Part shown: positions 7,728 through 16,050 of the stretch, in pieces
Layout of the letters: each line of letters opens with the position of its first letter
Numbering within the stretch: position 1 is the stretch's first letter
Assembly: GCF_020786625.1 (NCBI RefSeq)
Contig: NZ_JAJGRC010000001.1
Location: 434,001 to 498,000, forward strand
From: Salinicoccus sp. RF5
GTDB lineage: Bacteria; Bacillota; Bacilli; Staphylococcales; Salinicoccaceae
DNA length: 64,000 nucleotides
Reading direction: 5' to 3'
The notes under the pieces: generated by a model
Database searches by the model: none
What the model was told of the DNA's origin: nothing
Seen by the model: only the letters and a program-made list of their open reading frames with translations
Made by a program: the position numbers and the translations under genes

Positions 7728-7787
7728 GTAAAGATACCTTTACTATTATTATAATTAATGAATCCCTTTAAGTAAAGATATCTTTAC
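7728..7787 (-). promoter_or_regulatory. XRE promoter with twin palindromic operators
   Basis: On the minus strand, -35 TTTACT (7776-7771) and -10 TATAAT (7753-7748) are 17 bp apart. GTAAAGATATCTTTAC (7772-7787) covers the -35 and GTAAAGATACCTTTAC (7728-7743) covers the start-site region. The palindromes differ at one central base and are 44 bp apart start to start, about four helical turns, which would place two repressor dimers on the same face of the DNA. Confidence 0.8.
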
Positions 7788-8019
7788 GTTAATTTTACAT
7801 CCCACGCATCTTAAAAACTGGGGTTTATTATAATAGGAGTCATATTGAATGGTGCAGTGTTAATATATGTGATTTTTTCAAAGTGTCCTTGACATGGGGT
7901 CCACATTAATCGTTTACCCACCGTTTGACTAGAATTCATACTTACGTCCTGAAAAAAACAACTTTAATCATCACAAATTTCTGCATTTAAATTCTCTATC
8001 ATAAAATACTTCATCTAAT

Positions 8020-8301
8020 TTATTCGAACATCATATTCCAAAATGAGGCTCCCCCACCAGAGATCCAAAACCATAGAACAATTAAAGAAATTAAAAACCA
8101 AGTAACTCTCCAAATATTGTTTTGCATTAAAAACTGAATACCGTAAAAAATTCCCCACCATAAAAAAGAAGTGTAGACTGCAAAATTGATGCTGGGAGAT
8201 GAGACAGCACTCATTGCATTTCCAAACAAAGCGAGCAGGCCAAATACTGATATAGCAACTAGAACGATTATATTTAAACCATGAACATGCCAATTTTTCA
8301 T
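8020..8301 (-). CDS. 93-residue three-segment membrane protein (paralogue A)
   Basis: A 93-residue protein with hydrophobic segments at about residues 9-31, 41-60 and 66-83. The stretch FYGIQFLMQNNIWRVTWF aligns with FYLIQFARSNRTWRMAWF of the gene at 14028-14309, and both proteins are exactly 93 residues long, so they are paralogues of one unnamed family. No function is known to me. The ribosome site is weak. A decayed partial copy of its 3' end lies at about 8868-8991. Confidence 0.68.
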   Translation of the reverse strand: MKNWHVHGLNIIVLVAISVFGLLALFGNAMSAVSSPSINFAVYTSFLWWGIFYGIQFLMQNNIWRVTWFLISLIVLWFWISGGGASFWNMMFE

Positions 8302-8428
8302 GTTAAAGCCCCAATCTGAAAATATTTATTTAACTACTAAAATAGAAAAATCTAGCCTACGGTGTTTTTCACTACAATTATGTTTATGGAAACGATTTTA
8401 CTCTATACTCTTTTTGTAATAAAGTGCG

Positions 8429-8737
8429 CTATGCACCCCATTGTAATAGACCAAAAAATAAGAAATATTGGAAAGCAAGAAAGCCAATATTCACTATTAG
8501 CGACAAAATAAGCATTCCTCTTCTTTCCTTTAAGACAAATAAACAAAAAATTCCAAGTATCAGAAATATGAAAGAAGCTATTGATAAAAGAATCAAAGGT
8601 AATGTTGGAGATATGTTATTATTGTAGTAAATTTCTCCCGGGACTAAATGTAAACTTCTTAAAATCACGATTAAAACAAACACAGCTATCATAATAAAAG
8701 TTCCTCTGGTTGTAATCAATCGCAGTTTATTTTTCAT
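8429..8737 (-). CDS. Small three-segment membrane protein, function unknown
   Basis: A 102-residue protein: basic N-terminus (MKNKLRLITTR), hydrophobic segments at about residues 13-28, 46-68 and 75-97. AAGGAT precedes the ATG by about 8 bases. It is AT-rich in the same way as its neighbours and belongs to the same group of unassigned minus-strand membrane genes. Confidence 0.62.
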   Translation of the reverse strand: MKNKLRLITTRGTFIMIAVFVLIVILRSLHLVPGEIYYNNNISPTLPLILLSIASFIFLILGIFCLFVLKERRGMLILSLIVNIGFLAFQYFLFFGLLQWGA

Positions 8738-9036
8738 CGTTATTCATCCTTAATAAAATTGAAGGATCTGATTTTGTAAAAAGTTCAACTTTCATTTACA
8801 CACAACCTAACAATAGATATATTATCTAATGAATTCCATATCTTTAAGAAACAAAAACAGCTTGTATCTTTGCATTTAATTACTCAATCGTAAAATATTC
8901 CATCTAATTTATTCGAATATCATATTCTAAAATGAAGTTCCTTCACCAAACATCGAATACCACAAACAATTATGTTTATAAAAACAAATTTGGCCAAAAA
9001 TAGAAATAATACAATTGAAAGAAGGTGTAGAAATTT
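8738..9036. other. Intergenic stretch holding a decayed gene copy
   Basis: About 300 bases without an intact gene. The middle holds the duplication remnant described separately (8868-8991); the rest is AT-rich sequence in which I see no other feature. Confidence 0.55.
8868..8991 (-). pseudogene. Decayed partial duplicate of the 8020-8301 gene and its flanks
   Basis: Bases 8868-8972 match 7977-8084 (3' flank plus last ~22 codons of the 93-residue gene) at roughly 80 percent by eye. The match then jumps: after the shared heptamer ACAATTA the copy continues as in the 5' flank of the same gene (8381-8400, TGTTTAT followed by AAC). The copy therefore lost the middle of the gene by a deletion between two ACAATTA repeats (8078-8084 and 8374-8380 in the intact locus). 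No coding capacity remains. Confidence 0.6.
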
Positions 9037-9324
9037 ATGAGAAGTGCATCTTTGATAAGCTGGATCTCTTTGCTTAGTATCGTTTTTTCCATATTTTATT
9101 TTACACTCATTATGACGAGAGGGCCGATTATAACAGGAAGCCCGGCGATAGAAATTTATATTAGTCTTATTTCATTAGCTTTAGCTTTAGTACTTTCAAT
9201 AATTGGTATTCTAAAAAAATCAGAGCCCAATCTTCTTCCTGGGGTGTCTCTCATTATAACAATAGCATTCGGTATCTTCTTTTTATTTGTCTATATCGTA
9301 TCTGGCATGTCTACCGATTATTAA
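9037..9324 (+). CDS. Small three-segment membrane protein, function unknown
   Basis: A 95-residue hydrophobic protein with segments at about residues 5-27, 38-59 and 67-90 and a KKSEPN turn between the last two. AAGAAGGTG lies about 8 bases before the ATG. It is followed by a large hairpin with a T-run at 9438-9487. Family not recognised. Confidence 0.62.
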   Translation: MRSASLISWISLLSIVFSIFYFTLIMTRGPIITGSPAIEIYISLISLALALVLSIIGILKKSEPNLLPGVSLIITIAFGIFFLFVYIVSGMSTDY

Positions 9325-9437
9325 TTTATATGACAAAATATAAGTGATTCTTAAAATCACAAGAAGGAAAAACATAAATATAATAGCAAACCATGATGAG
9401 AATGGTGCATCTAAGTTTGAATGTAAGTGGCAGTTAT

Positions 9438-9487
9438 AAAATGTAGGTAATCGGCAATTTGAAATTGTTGGTTTACCTACATTTTTT
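9438..9487 (+). terminator. Long-armed rho-independent terminator
   Basis: AAATGTAGGTAA (9439-9450) pairs with TTACCTACATTT (9473-9484) and is followed by TTT. It probably ends the 9037-9324 transcript; it could alternatively be an end of the adjacent IS remnant. Confidence 0.5.
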
Positions 9488-9524
9488 GTATGCTTTTCTT
9501 ATCCGGAAGAAAGAAGACAGATGG

Positions 9525-9848
9525 ATGAGAGAAGACATACGCGAAGGAGTGAGACGCTATGTGATTGACGACATCAGATCCAACTTTGCTGCACTGGCCA
9601 GACAGTACAACTGCGACTACCGGACAGTGCAAACGGCGTATGAGGAAGCAAAAAAACCAAAAGCCAAGCAAGCTGGATACATATACGGAGACCATTGACT
9701 CGAAACTGGAGCTTCAGTGCAGTGTCTACAGTATTTACACATTCATCAGAAAGCAGGGCTATGATGGCAGTTATAGTCTTGTCAAACAATATTGCCGAAA
9801 GATTAGACAGAGGCGGCAGAAGAAGGCAACCATCCGTGTGATCCATTT
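9525..9848 (+). pseudogene. IS21-family transposase (istA) N-terminal remnant, frameshifted
   Basis: Frame one reads MREDIREGVR...NFAALARQYNCDYRTVQ, the N-terminal helix-turn-helix of an IS21/ISSau-type IstA. Around the A-tract near 9650 the reading shifts to the +1 frame and continues as LDTYTETIDSKLELQCS...GYDGSYSLVKQYCR and KKATIR, all characteristic of the same protein. It then loses similarity, well before the DDE catalytic core. No istB or terminal repeats are seen. A dead fragment marking past transposition in this AT-rich island. Confidence 0.75.
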
Positions 9849-10037
9849 ACCGGAGCTCGCAATGCTTTTAATACATCTGATTTTTTATCGATTGCACTGA
9901 TTCTTTTCAGTGTAATAAGATTAATAAAGTTTTCGAACAACAATTGAGCAGCTATCAATGCTACCTAAGCTATTTAAAATTGAAATACTTTATGAAGCGT
10001 TATAAGAGCGTCATCTTGAGTAACTTAGTCATTCTCT

Positions 10038-10217
10038 TTACAAGTAGTCGTCATCGAAGACGTAGTAAGCCAGTACAAAATATACAAGGATTGAAACAGG
10101 CATTGTAAATATGAAAATCAACCTTATCAAAATCGTAGGTATGCCTGTTTCTCTGGCAATTCCACCGCATACTCCATATATTGCTCTATCTTCAGATGCG
10201 GTCTTTATTTTCCTCAT
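10038..10217 (-). CDS. Stand-alone PspC-domain mini-protein
   Basis: This 59-residue frame starts MRKIKTASEDRAIYGVCGGI and continues through IPTILIRLIFIF and a hydrophobic stretch to a DDDYL end. The R-x-I-x-G-V-C-G-G-I-A pattern followed by R-L-I-F and one membrane helix (about residues 28-52) is the hallmark of the PspC domain, here with almost nothing added. PspC proteins take part in envelope stress responses (phage-shock, LiaI/LiaF-like). A very strong GGGGGAGGAC ribosome site precedes the ATG, and TATAAT lies upstream. It stands alone with no PspA/LiaRS neighbour. Confidence 0.8.
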   Translation of the reverse strand: MRKIKTASEDRAIYGVCGGIARETGIPTILIRLIFIFTMPVSILVYFVLAYYVFDDDYL

Positions 10218-10464
10218 TATGTCCTCCCCCTCTTAATCTGTAAAATATTTATTATACGTATTCCCTGTAGGCATTGAAGTAATTAACATTTTGATAATAT
10301 ACAGGTAAATTCAAAAATCGCCTAATCTGTTGAAATCCTTTTATATCAAACTTTCGGTATTTTTTATATGGATGAAAAAGTATTAAAAAGGATTGTAATT
10401 GATGTAACCAAAACCAATTCGAAGCAAATTCATAAGTGTTAGTTAAAAAGAAATATGGGAGAAT

Positions 10465-11124
10465 TCATTTTCCCACTTTTCCTCCAATTGGTTCAAAAAT
10501 CACACCATCGGTTGTTTTTACCTGCAAAGGTTCATTTATTTCTCTTATGCCTATTTGAATAAAAGGAACTTTGTCTTCCTCCCCTCCATCTACAAATTTC
10601 AGCGTAATTTCTGTAGCTCCCTGTTTACTTAAATTTTCAACTTCAATCTCTTTTCCTAGATATTTTTCCCCTAATAATAAAGTAACTTCTTTGCTTCCCT
10701 CAGAAATAGTGGATATTCGGTAACCCTCTGTTTCTACAGGCGCAATATTTGACTGTGCAATAATCCAATATCCTTGTTCTGAATAAATGGTAATGCCAAT
10801 CGTTGCCACAAAAATAATAGGTAAAATCAACAAGCTAATTTTATCTCTTTTATTGAGCTGCTTTGCTTCTTTTCCACTGCTTAATAGGGGTAGAAATAGT
10901 GCACCTGCGATACTAATAATAAAAAAGCCGGCTGATAGAAATAAATAAGCCATTCCTTCAAATCCCCCAACGAAGAATAAGCCATATGCAACAATAATTA
11001 CGGCAAAAAGCAAAGTGATTATTGGTGCTAAATAATACTTGCCGTTCCTCTTCGCAACAATAAAAGTGAACATGAAAAGAATAAATCCTAAAAACAGTCC
11101 ACTCAACAGAATTAAATAAGCCAT
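10465..11124 (-). CDS. Membrane protein with YesK-like N-terminus and C-terminal extracytoplasmic domain
   Basis: A 219-residue protein: four hydrophobic segments (about residues 3-25, 31-52, 58-80, 96-115) followed by a ~100-residue polar domain with predicted beta structure. The N-terminal half resembles the YesK-like family of Bacillus (AKRNGKYYLAPIITLLF...GGFEGM); this is recall-based. The stop codon lies within a small hairpin that may end transcription. Function unknown. Confidence 0.65.
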   Translation of the reverse strand: MAYLILLSGLFLGFILFMFTFIVAKRNGKYYLAPIITLLFAVIIVAYGLFFVGGFEGMAYLFLSAGFFIISIAGALFLPLLSSGKEAKQLNKRDKISLLILPIIFVATIGITIYSEQGYWIIAQSNIAPVETEGYRISTISEGSKEVTLLLGEKYLGKEIEVENLSKQGATEITLKFVDGGEEDKVPFIQIGIREINEPLQVKTTDGVIFEPIGGKVGK

Positions 11125-11280
11125 GTCGATACCTCCATTTTAAGTAAAAGTTCTAATATACTGTATAAAGGTACAATTTAAAAATAAGGGGTGATATCGA
11201 TCTCATTATGTCCATGATTTGAGTATTCATTTCATTATATAGTAATATTACTCTAATAATATTATACGAGGAGTGAGTAT

Positions 11281-11490
11281 TTGAGACGCTTGCAAATCAT
11301 ATTTATAGTGGCAGTTTCATGCTTTTTGGCTGCATGTAATACTGATGAAGCAGATGATAGTGAGGAATATGTACTCTACTCCATTGAATTGGATTCTGAT
11401 CAGGATGGAGAGACGATGAATTTCTTTATCAATGATGAAGAAGTAGATGTTGAAGTCATTTATAGTGATGATGAAGAGTTAAGTAGTTAA
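11281..11490 (+). CDS. Small acidic lipoprotein
   Basis: A 69-residue protein with a signal peptide (MRRLQIIFIVAVSCFL) and lipobox LAAC, so the mature lipoprotein begins at Cys19 and is extremely acidic (many D and E). Translation starts at TTG, with GAGGAGTG just before it. Upstream lies an AT-rich promoter region including AGTAATATTACT, a 12-bp palindrome (11241-11252). Function unknown. Confidence 0.75.
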   Translation: MRRLQIIFIVAVSCFLAACNTDEADDSEEYVLYSIELDSDQDGETMNFFINDEEVDVEVIYSDDEELSS

Positions 11491-11675
11491 TAAGATATTC
11501 TGAAATATTTAAGCATCAGAAAGCGGAAATTCAACGCTTTTTTGATGTTTTTATTTTCTTTGAAAAGATGTTGTTGGAAAATGACTCAGTTTCTGTAGCT
11601 CTTTCGTATGCTACAATTACATCAAATTAAAGATTGAATTTTTAGATATTATTAATATCAACAAGGAAGAATTGG

Positions 11676-12515
11676 ATGCTTCGAGCTTCACTAATCGATA
11701 CAGAGAGAGGACAATTCGAATTATTCAAGAAAGGTAAAGGACCGCCTCTGACCATTACGCACCTCTACAGTGAATTTAATGAGAAGGGCCGCATCATGTC
11801 CCAGGATTTATCCGAACACTATACTGTCCATGTCATCAACTTGAGCGGCGCCGGCCGATCTGTTGATCAAACTGATGAATATACATACAGCATGGATGAT
11901 GCCATTCACGACCTGGAAGCGATCAGAGAATCACTAAGATTTGATGAATGGACATTTTCTGTTTACTCCACTGGAGGATTCCTTGCTTTGAAATACGCGG
12001 TGATGTGCCCGGGTAGCTTGACCAAAATCATTGCCGGCGGGCTGTGTGCATCCTATGAGTATATGGAACATGCTAGCACTCTCTACTGCAAGGATAACCC
12101 TAGCAATCAGAGGATGAAGGAGATGTTTACAGAACTTCGCAAACCGGAGATACCACTTGAAGAACACATTGTCCTGTCCAAGGAATGGATTATGATGTCA
12201 CTGTACAGAAAAGACGCCTACTATGAACTGCTGAACCGGAAGTAAAGCGGGAGGACACTGATGTCCAAAATCGATTACTTCACATCGGTGCTTAAAGACT
12301 ATGGTGTCCGTGAAGAATGGAAGAAAACACCGGTCAAAGCTCATATCTATTGTGGCAGACATGATGCACAATGCCTGCATGTCTTCAGTGAGGAAGTAGC
12401 AGATCTGATACCTAACGGTTCATTGACCACTTTCGAGTACAGCAACCATAACCCTGATATTGAGGAGGAAGAAAAATTCAAGATCTTGCTGAAATCAACA
12501 ATAAGTCGTGCTTGA
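11676..12515 (+). pseudogene. Alpha/beta-hydrolase interrupted by one in-frame stop
   Basis: Two open segments, 11676-12245 and 12261-12515, are in the same frame and separated by a single TAA (12243-12245). Together they encode a ~279-residue alpha/beta-hydrolase: oxyanion/early motif with GAGRS, nucleophile serine in YSTGGF, then past the stop the acid GRHD and the histidine in SNHNP. The catalytic triad is thus split by the stop. Just after the stop, GGGAGG lies 6 bases before an ATG (12261), so a second polypeptide could be made by re-initiation. The usual Gly before the nucleophile serine's Tyr is Val here, another hint of decay. Confidence 0.75.
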
Positions 12516-12552
12516 TCATCTTTAATAAACATATATAAAAGGAGTTATTAAC

Positions 12553-12987
12553 TTGAAAACCACAACCATAAAAGAATTGAATACAGAAGAAGAATTTCGC
12601 AGTGCCTTTCCCATAATGCAACAGTTGAGAACACATTTGGATGAAGAACAGTATATCAATCTCGTGAAAGAAGCGAAAGAAGTGGATAATTATCTGATGT
12701 ATGCCCTTTTCGACAATGAGAAAATAGTTGCAGTCTGTGGATTCAAACCGATGATTACACTTTATTACGGGAGATTTGTCTGGGTATGCGACCTTGTCAC
12801 AGACAGTGCCATCAGGTCCAAGGGTCATGGCAAGCAGCTTTTAGACTTCATCCATGAATGGGCTAAAAAGAATAATTATGAAAGTGTCGCCCTTTCATCC
12901 GGATTGGCACGTAAAGAGGCCCATAAGTTCTACGAGAAAAAGATGGATTATGATAAAGTCAGTTATGTTTTCAAGAAAAATCTATAA
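12553..12987 (+). CDS. GNAT N-acetyltransferase
   Basis: A 144-residue acetyltransferase with the acetyl-CoA loop at about residues 87-97 ([10 protein letters not shown]) preceded by the [10 protein letters not shown] beta strand, and a Y-containing C-terminal helix (AHKFYEKK). It begins with TTG 8 bases after AAGGAG. The N-terminal part ([14 protein letters not shown]) matches a common single-domain GNAT group in Bacilli. The substrate is unknown. It may share transcription with the hydrolase remnant upstream. Confidence 0.82.
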   Translation: MKTTTIKELNTEEEFRSAFPIMQQLRTHLDEEQYINLVKEAKEVDNYLMYALFDNEKIVAVCGFKPMITLYYGRFVWVCDLVTDSAIRSKGHGKQLLDFIHEWAKKNNYESVALSSGLARKEAHKFYEKKMDYDKVSYVFKKNL

Positions 12988-13005
12988 GCAACCGAAAGGC
13001 TGCAA
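12977..13005 (-). terminator. Possible terminator between convergent genes
   Basis: On the minus strand GCAGCC-TTTC-GGTTGC forms a six-pair stem (one G-U) followed by TTATAGATTTTTC. It probably ends the EamA transporter transcript. Confidence 0.4.
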
Positions 13006-13018
13006 GAGTCTCTCCTTC

Positions 13019-13915
13019 CTAAATTTCTCTATATTTCGACTTCCTCTGGCTCAAAAGGAAGAAGTAGACACCAAAAAGCACGATGATTCCGCCGAGAATT
13101 TGATACTTCCCGAGATATTCCGACAACAGGAAAAATGCCAGGATGGATGCCCCGACGGGCTCGAGCAGCATGGCCATCGAAACTGTGGTCGGACTCACCT
13201 CATTCAACAGGTAGTTGAATATGACATGCGCGATGGTGGGGAAAATCGCAAGCAGTATGAACAGGGCCCATTCTCTTGGTGGATACCCGGTCAATTCGGT
13301 TTGGGCGACGATGTTGTATATCAATAGAAATCCCCCGGCAATGCTGAACACGATGAAGCTGTAGACCCAGTGCGTAAGGTTCCGGACGGAATTCTGTCCG
13401 ATCATAAAGTAGCATACAACCGCTACCGCGCCCAGGAATGAAAGGATATTGCCCGTGATTGCACTTAAGTCCGTAAAACTGAAATCCCCCCAGCTGATGA
13501 TGACGACACCGAAAAATGAAATGAACACTGAAAAAGCAACCCTGCCACTCACTTTTTCCCTATATACAAGGTAAGCCCCCACCATTGCAATAATTGGCTG
13601 CAGTGCAAGAATGACCGTTGAGCTCGCCACGGATGTAAGCTTGAGTGATTCAAACCAGAAACCGAAATGCATTGCGAGGAATAACCCCGCGATGGTCAGC
13701 GCGCCCCACTCTCTTCGTGTGGGTTTCATCAACTCCCGCCTGTACTTGAAGACGATGGGAGCAAGCAGTATGCCGGCAAATATCATTCTGTACATGCTGA
13801 TGATGCTTGCCGGTGCTTCAGACAGCTTTACAAAAATCGCAGCAAATGCGATGCAGATGACAGAGATGAAGAGTAGAATGACCACGAGTTTTCTCATTAT
13901 CAAGCTTCTTTCCAT
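13019..13915 (-). CDS. EamA/DMT-family transporter
   Basis: A 298-residue inner-membrane protein with ten hydrophobic segments arranged as two EamA repeats, the second beginning near residue 150. The N-terminal signature SEAPASIISMYRMIFAGILLAP and the late EPVGASILAFFLLSEYL motif are typical of drug/metabolite transporters. An in-frame ATG at 13897 is an alternative start. The transported compound cannot be predicted; members export amino acids, drugs or metabolites. Confidence 0.85.
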   Translation of the reverse strand: MERSLIMRKLVVILLFISVICIAFAAIFVKLSEAPASIISMYRMIFAGILLAPIVFKYRRELMKPTRREWGALTIAGLFLAMHFGFWFESLKLTSVASSTVILALQPIIAMVGAYLVYREKVSGRVAFSVFISFFGVVIISWGDFSFTDLSAITGNILSFLGAVAVVCYFMIGQNSVRNLTHWVYSFIVFSIAGGFLLIYNIVAQTELTGYPPREWALFILLAIFPTIAHVIFNYLLNEVSPTTVSMAMLLEPVGASILAFFLLSEYLGKYQILGGIIVLFGVYFFLLSQRKSKYREI

Positions 13916-14004
13916 GATATATATTTTCTTTCAATGATGATTTCTTTTTAATGGATTCTTTGCATATTGCCTCATGTCCACTTTAATTCCTGTTATTGTG
14001 CTGC

Positions 14005-14029
14005 CAAAAACAATAAAGAGTCCTTTATT
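14005..14029 (-). terminator. Rho-independent terminator
   Basis: AATAAAG-GACT-CTTTATT followed on the minus strand by GTTTTTGG. It directly overlaps the stop of the 93-residue membrane protein gene. Confidence 0.55.
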
Positions 14030-14309
14030 AACCAATCAATCTGCCGAAAGCTGACCCCACACCTGTCTGCCAGAAGTATAGAAACACCAACATGACTAAA
14101 AACCAGGCCATTCTCCAAGTTCTGTTGGAACGTGCAAATTGAATGAGGTAAAAAACACTCCAGATCACAAACGAAAGTGCAATTGGCACCAACTGTGAAA
14201 CCCCCATTCCACCCTCTCCGAAACCATAGGCAAGTAGGACCAGAAGGTTGAATGATAACAATAGAAGCAAAATAATAATGTTGTATACATGAAATGCTTT
14301 CTTGCTCAA
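14028..14309 (-). CDS. 93-residue three-segment membrane protein (paralogue B)
   Basis: A paralogue of the protein at 8020-8301: same length, same three-segment layout, and an aligned FYLIQFARSNRTWRMAWF block followed by Y/W-F-W and a Gly-rich C-terminal turn. I choose a TTG start at 14309 (MSKKAFHVYN) because GGGAGGG lies just upstream; the longer frame to 14327 begins inside that ribosome site. Less AT-rich than its partner. Function unknown. Confidence 0.68.
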   Translation of the reverse strand: MSKKAFHVYNIIILLLLLSFNLLVLLAYGFGEGGMGVSQLVPIALSFVIWSVFYLIQFARSNRTWRMAWFLVMLVFLYFWQTGVGSAFGRLIG

Positions 14310-14373
14310 TTGTATCCCTCCCAACAAATGACATGCCCACTACATTCCATAGTCCTTTCAGGAATAGAAGTGT

Positions 14374-14817
14374 TTACAGTTTATAATGCAAAACATATTC
14401 ATTGTTCTCCTCATCAAATGAATGGGAATAGAAACCGATGGATTTGAGTAATTTGCCCATCACTTCATTTCCTTTAACGTAATCTGCCACCAGTATGTCA
14501 TACTTGCCCGACTTTCTAGCCATATCAATCGCTTTTTGAATCGTCTGCTTCCCATACCCCCGTTTCTGATACCTTTTGTCTATCATCATCCGCCAGATCA
14601 TAAACTCCCGTTTCTCAGCATCGATATCAATCAATATAAATCCAACCACTTCATCCTCATCTTGTACAGCGTATGGGATCACATCGTCATCATTTCTGTA
14701 TAAGTAGGATTCTGCCAAAGATTTTACATTCGGAGCGACAAACCCGGCCTGATCCTCACTTACTTCCATATTAATGACCTTCCAGAAATTATCCTCATTT
14801 ATCTCTATAAATTCCAA
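14374..14817 (-). CDS. GNAT acetyltransferase, spermine/spermidine (BltD/PaiA)-like
   Basis: A 147-residue acetyltransferase. The region VSEDQAGFVAPNVKSLAESYLY followed by IWRMMIDKRYQKRGYGKQTI matches diamine/polyamine acetyltransferases such as Bacillus BltD; the acetyl-CoA loop is RYQKRGYGK. The family acetylates spermidine and spermine. I place the start at a TTG (14817) preceded by GGGGAGGGTG, which gives the usual ~150-residue length; a longer frame to 14895 adds a tail not typical of the family. Substrate assignment is by family only. Confidence 0.78.
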   Translation of the reverse strand: MEFIEINEDNFWKVINMEVSEDQAGFVAPNVKSLAESYLYRNDDDVIPYAVQDEDEVVGFILIDIDAEKREFMIWRMMIDKRYQKRGYGKQTIQKAIDMARKSGKYDILVADYVKGNEVMGKLLKSIGFYSHSFDEENNEYVLHYKL

Positions 14818-14914
14818 CAGTTCACCCTCCCCATCTTTTGTTTTGAAAAGCTTGAATCTTATACATGAGCAAATCTCTACTTTGGAAGACGACAATATTG
14901 TACCGGGTTCTACT

Positions 14915-15928
14915 CTACCTGAAAGTCTGTGAGACCACGCCGTTGCCTGCCTTCACTTCCACTTCTGCATATGCGCCATTTATAAAGGTGATCTGTGGGG
15001 GCATATGCCCGCAATCTATATCGTAGACAATAGGGACGCCCAATTCTTCAGAAAGTTCCTGGTATACATCCTGGACTGTATAATCTTCAACAGGCATGTC
15101 TGATGAGCTTCTCCCGAACATGATCGCTGATGCGTCCTTGAACCACCCTGCAAGTTTCATATGGACCAGTGTCCTTCTGAGTTCGACAATGGACATCTCG
15201 CAGTTTTCCAGATACCAGAGAATCGGTTCATCCGGGATATATTCTTCCCTGAAGCACTGGACATCTCCAAGCGGTGTGCCGATCAGATGTCGAATGGTGT
15301 CCATACATCCCCCCAACAGCCGGCCTTCGAATTTTTCATCATGACCTGATACTGTCTTCCAATACGTCTCTTCAGTCAGATTGAATATGTGGGGTGTAGG
15401 ATTATCAAAATCCCAGTCCTCCTGGTACTTTTCTGATGAATATTGAATGACGGTGTCTCCTTCTTTATTGGATAAAACAGGTTTCCACATTCGTGTCGTT
15501 TCATCTGATGCCTCTCCCCTCAGATCGATGAGGTTGGTTCCATGGGCCGTAGCAATTCCCCTATTCAAAGTGATGGCCAGCAGCAGGAGACTGATGTCTG
15601 AATAGCCCAGCACCCATTTCTCACGGATGCTGTCAAAGTCAATATATTCAAGCGTTTCAATCAACAGTTCCCCACCCCACGGTGGGAAGATAAGTCCGAT
15701 CGATTCATCGCGCATCATTTCATTGAACGCCTCTGCCCGTTTTTTTGCAGAAGCGGATTTTGCCTTCTCCTGTGTCCATGCAGTATCACCGGAAACAACC
15801 GAATACTCTTCATCTTTCAACTTCTGTATGGCCGACTCCAGTAAGTCATGCATCTCTTCTGGTATGCCGGATGATGGTGCTGTTATTCCTATTCCGGCTT
15901 TTTCTTCTAAAACTGGATACCTTATCAT
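14915..15928 (-). CDS. S66-family serine peptidase (LD-carboxypeptidase/MccF-like)
   Basis: A 337-residue cytoplasmic peptidase. The nucleophile serine is in GYSDIS, the glutamate in YLENCE and the histidine in IDCGHMPP, the Ser-Glu-His triad of family S66. Length and the WGGELL N-terminal motif fit the MccF branch, which cleaves microcin C-type aminoacyl nucleotides, as well as muropeptide LD-carboxypeptidases that recycle cell wall. No signal peptide is seen. Which of the two activities applies is not decidable from sequence reading. Confidence 0.85.
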   Translation of the reverse strand: MIRYPVLEEKAGIGITAPSSGIPEEMHDLLESAIQKLKDEEYSVVSGDTAWTQEKAKSASAKKRAEAFNEMMRDESIGLIFPPWGGELLIETLEYIDFDSIREKWVLGYSDISLLLLAITLNRGIATAHGTNLIDLRGEASDETTRMWKPVLSNKEGDTVIQYSSEKYQEDWDFDNPTPHIFNLTEETYWKTVSGHDEKFEGRLLGGCMDTIRHLIGTPLGDVQCFREEYIPDEPILWYLENCEMSIVELRRTLVHMKLAGWFKDASAIMFGRSSSDMPVEDYTVQDVYQELSEELGVPIVYDIDCGHMPPQITFINGAYAEVEVKAGNGVVSQTFR

Positions 15929-16050
15929 AATTAGCAGGCCCCTTCTACAACTTATTTTTTCTAAATTTTCACTTATTTATATGTTACCATATATAGTAAT
16001 CGGGTTTTGGAATTCCCACAATTAAAATTGATCTGAATGGAGACCAGAAA

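Noticed and set aside
9438-9848. An active IS21 element
   Set aside because: Only a frameshifted N-terminal piece of istA is present, with no istB and no matching terminal repeats.
10368-10442. 24-codon frame starting MDEKVLKRIV
   Set aside because: No ribosome site and no partner; too short to support.
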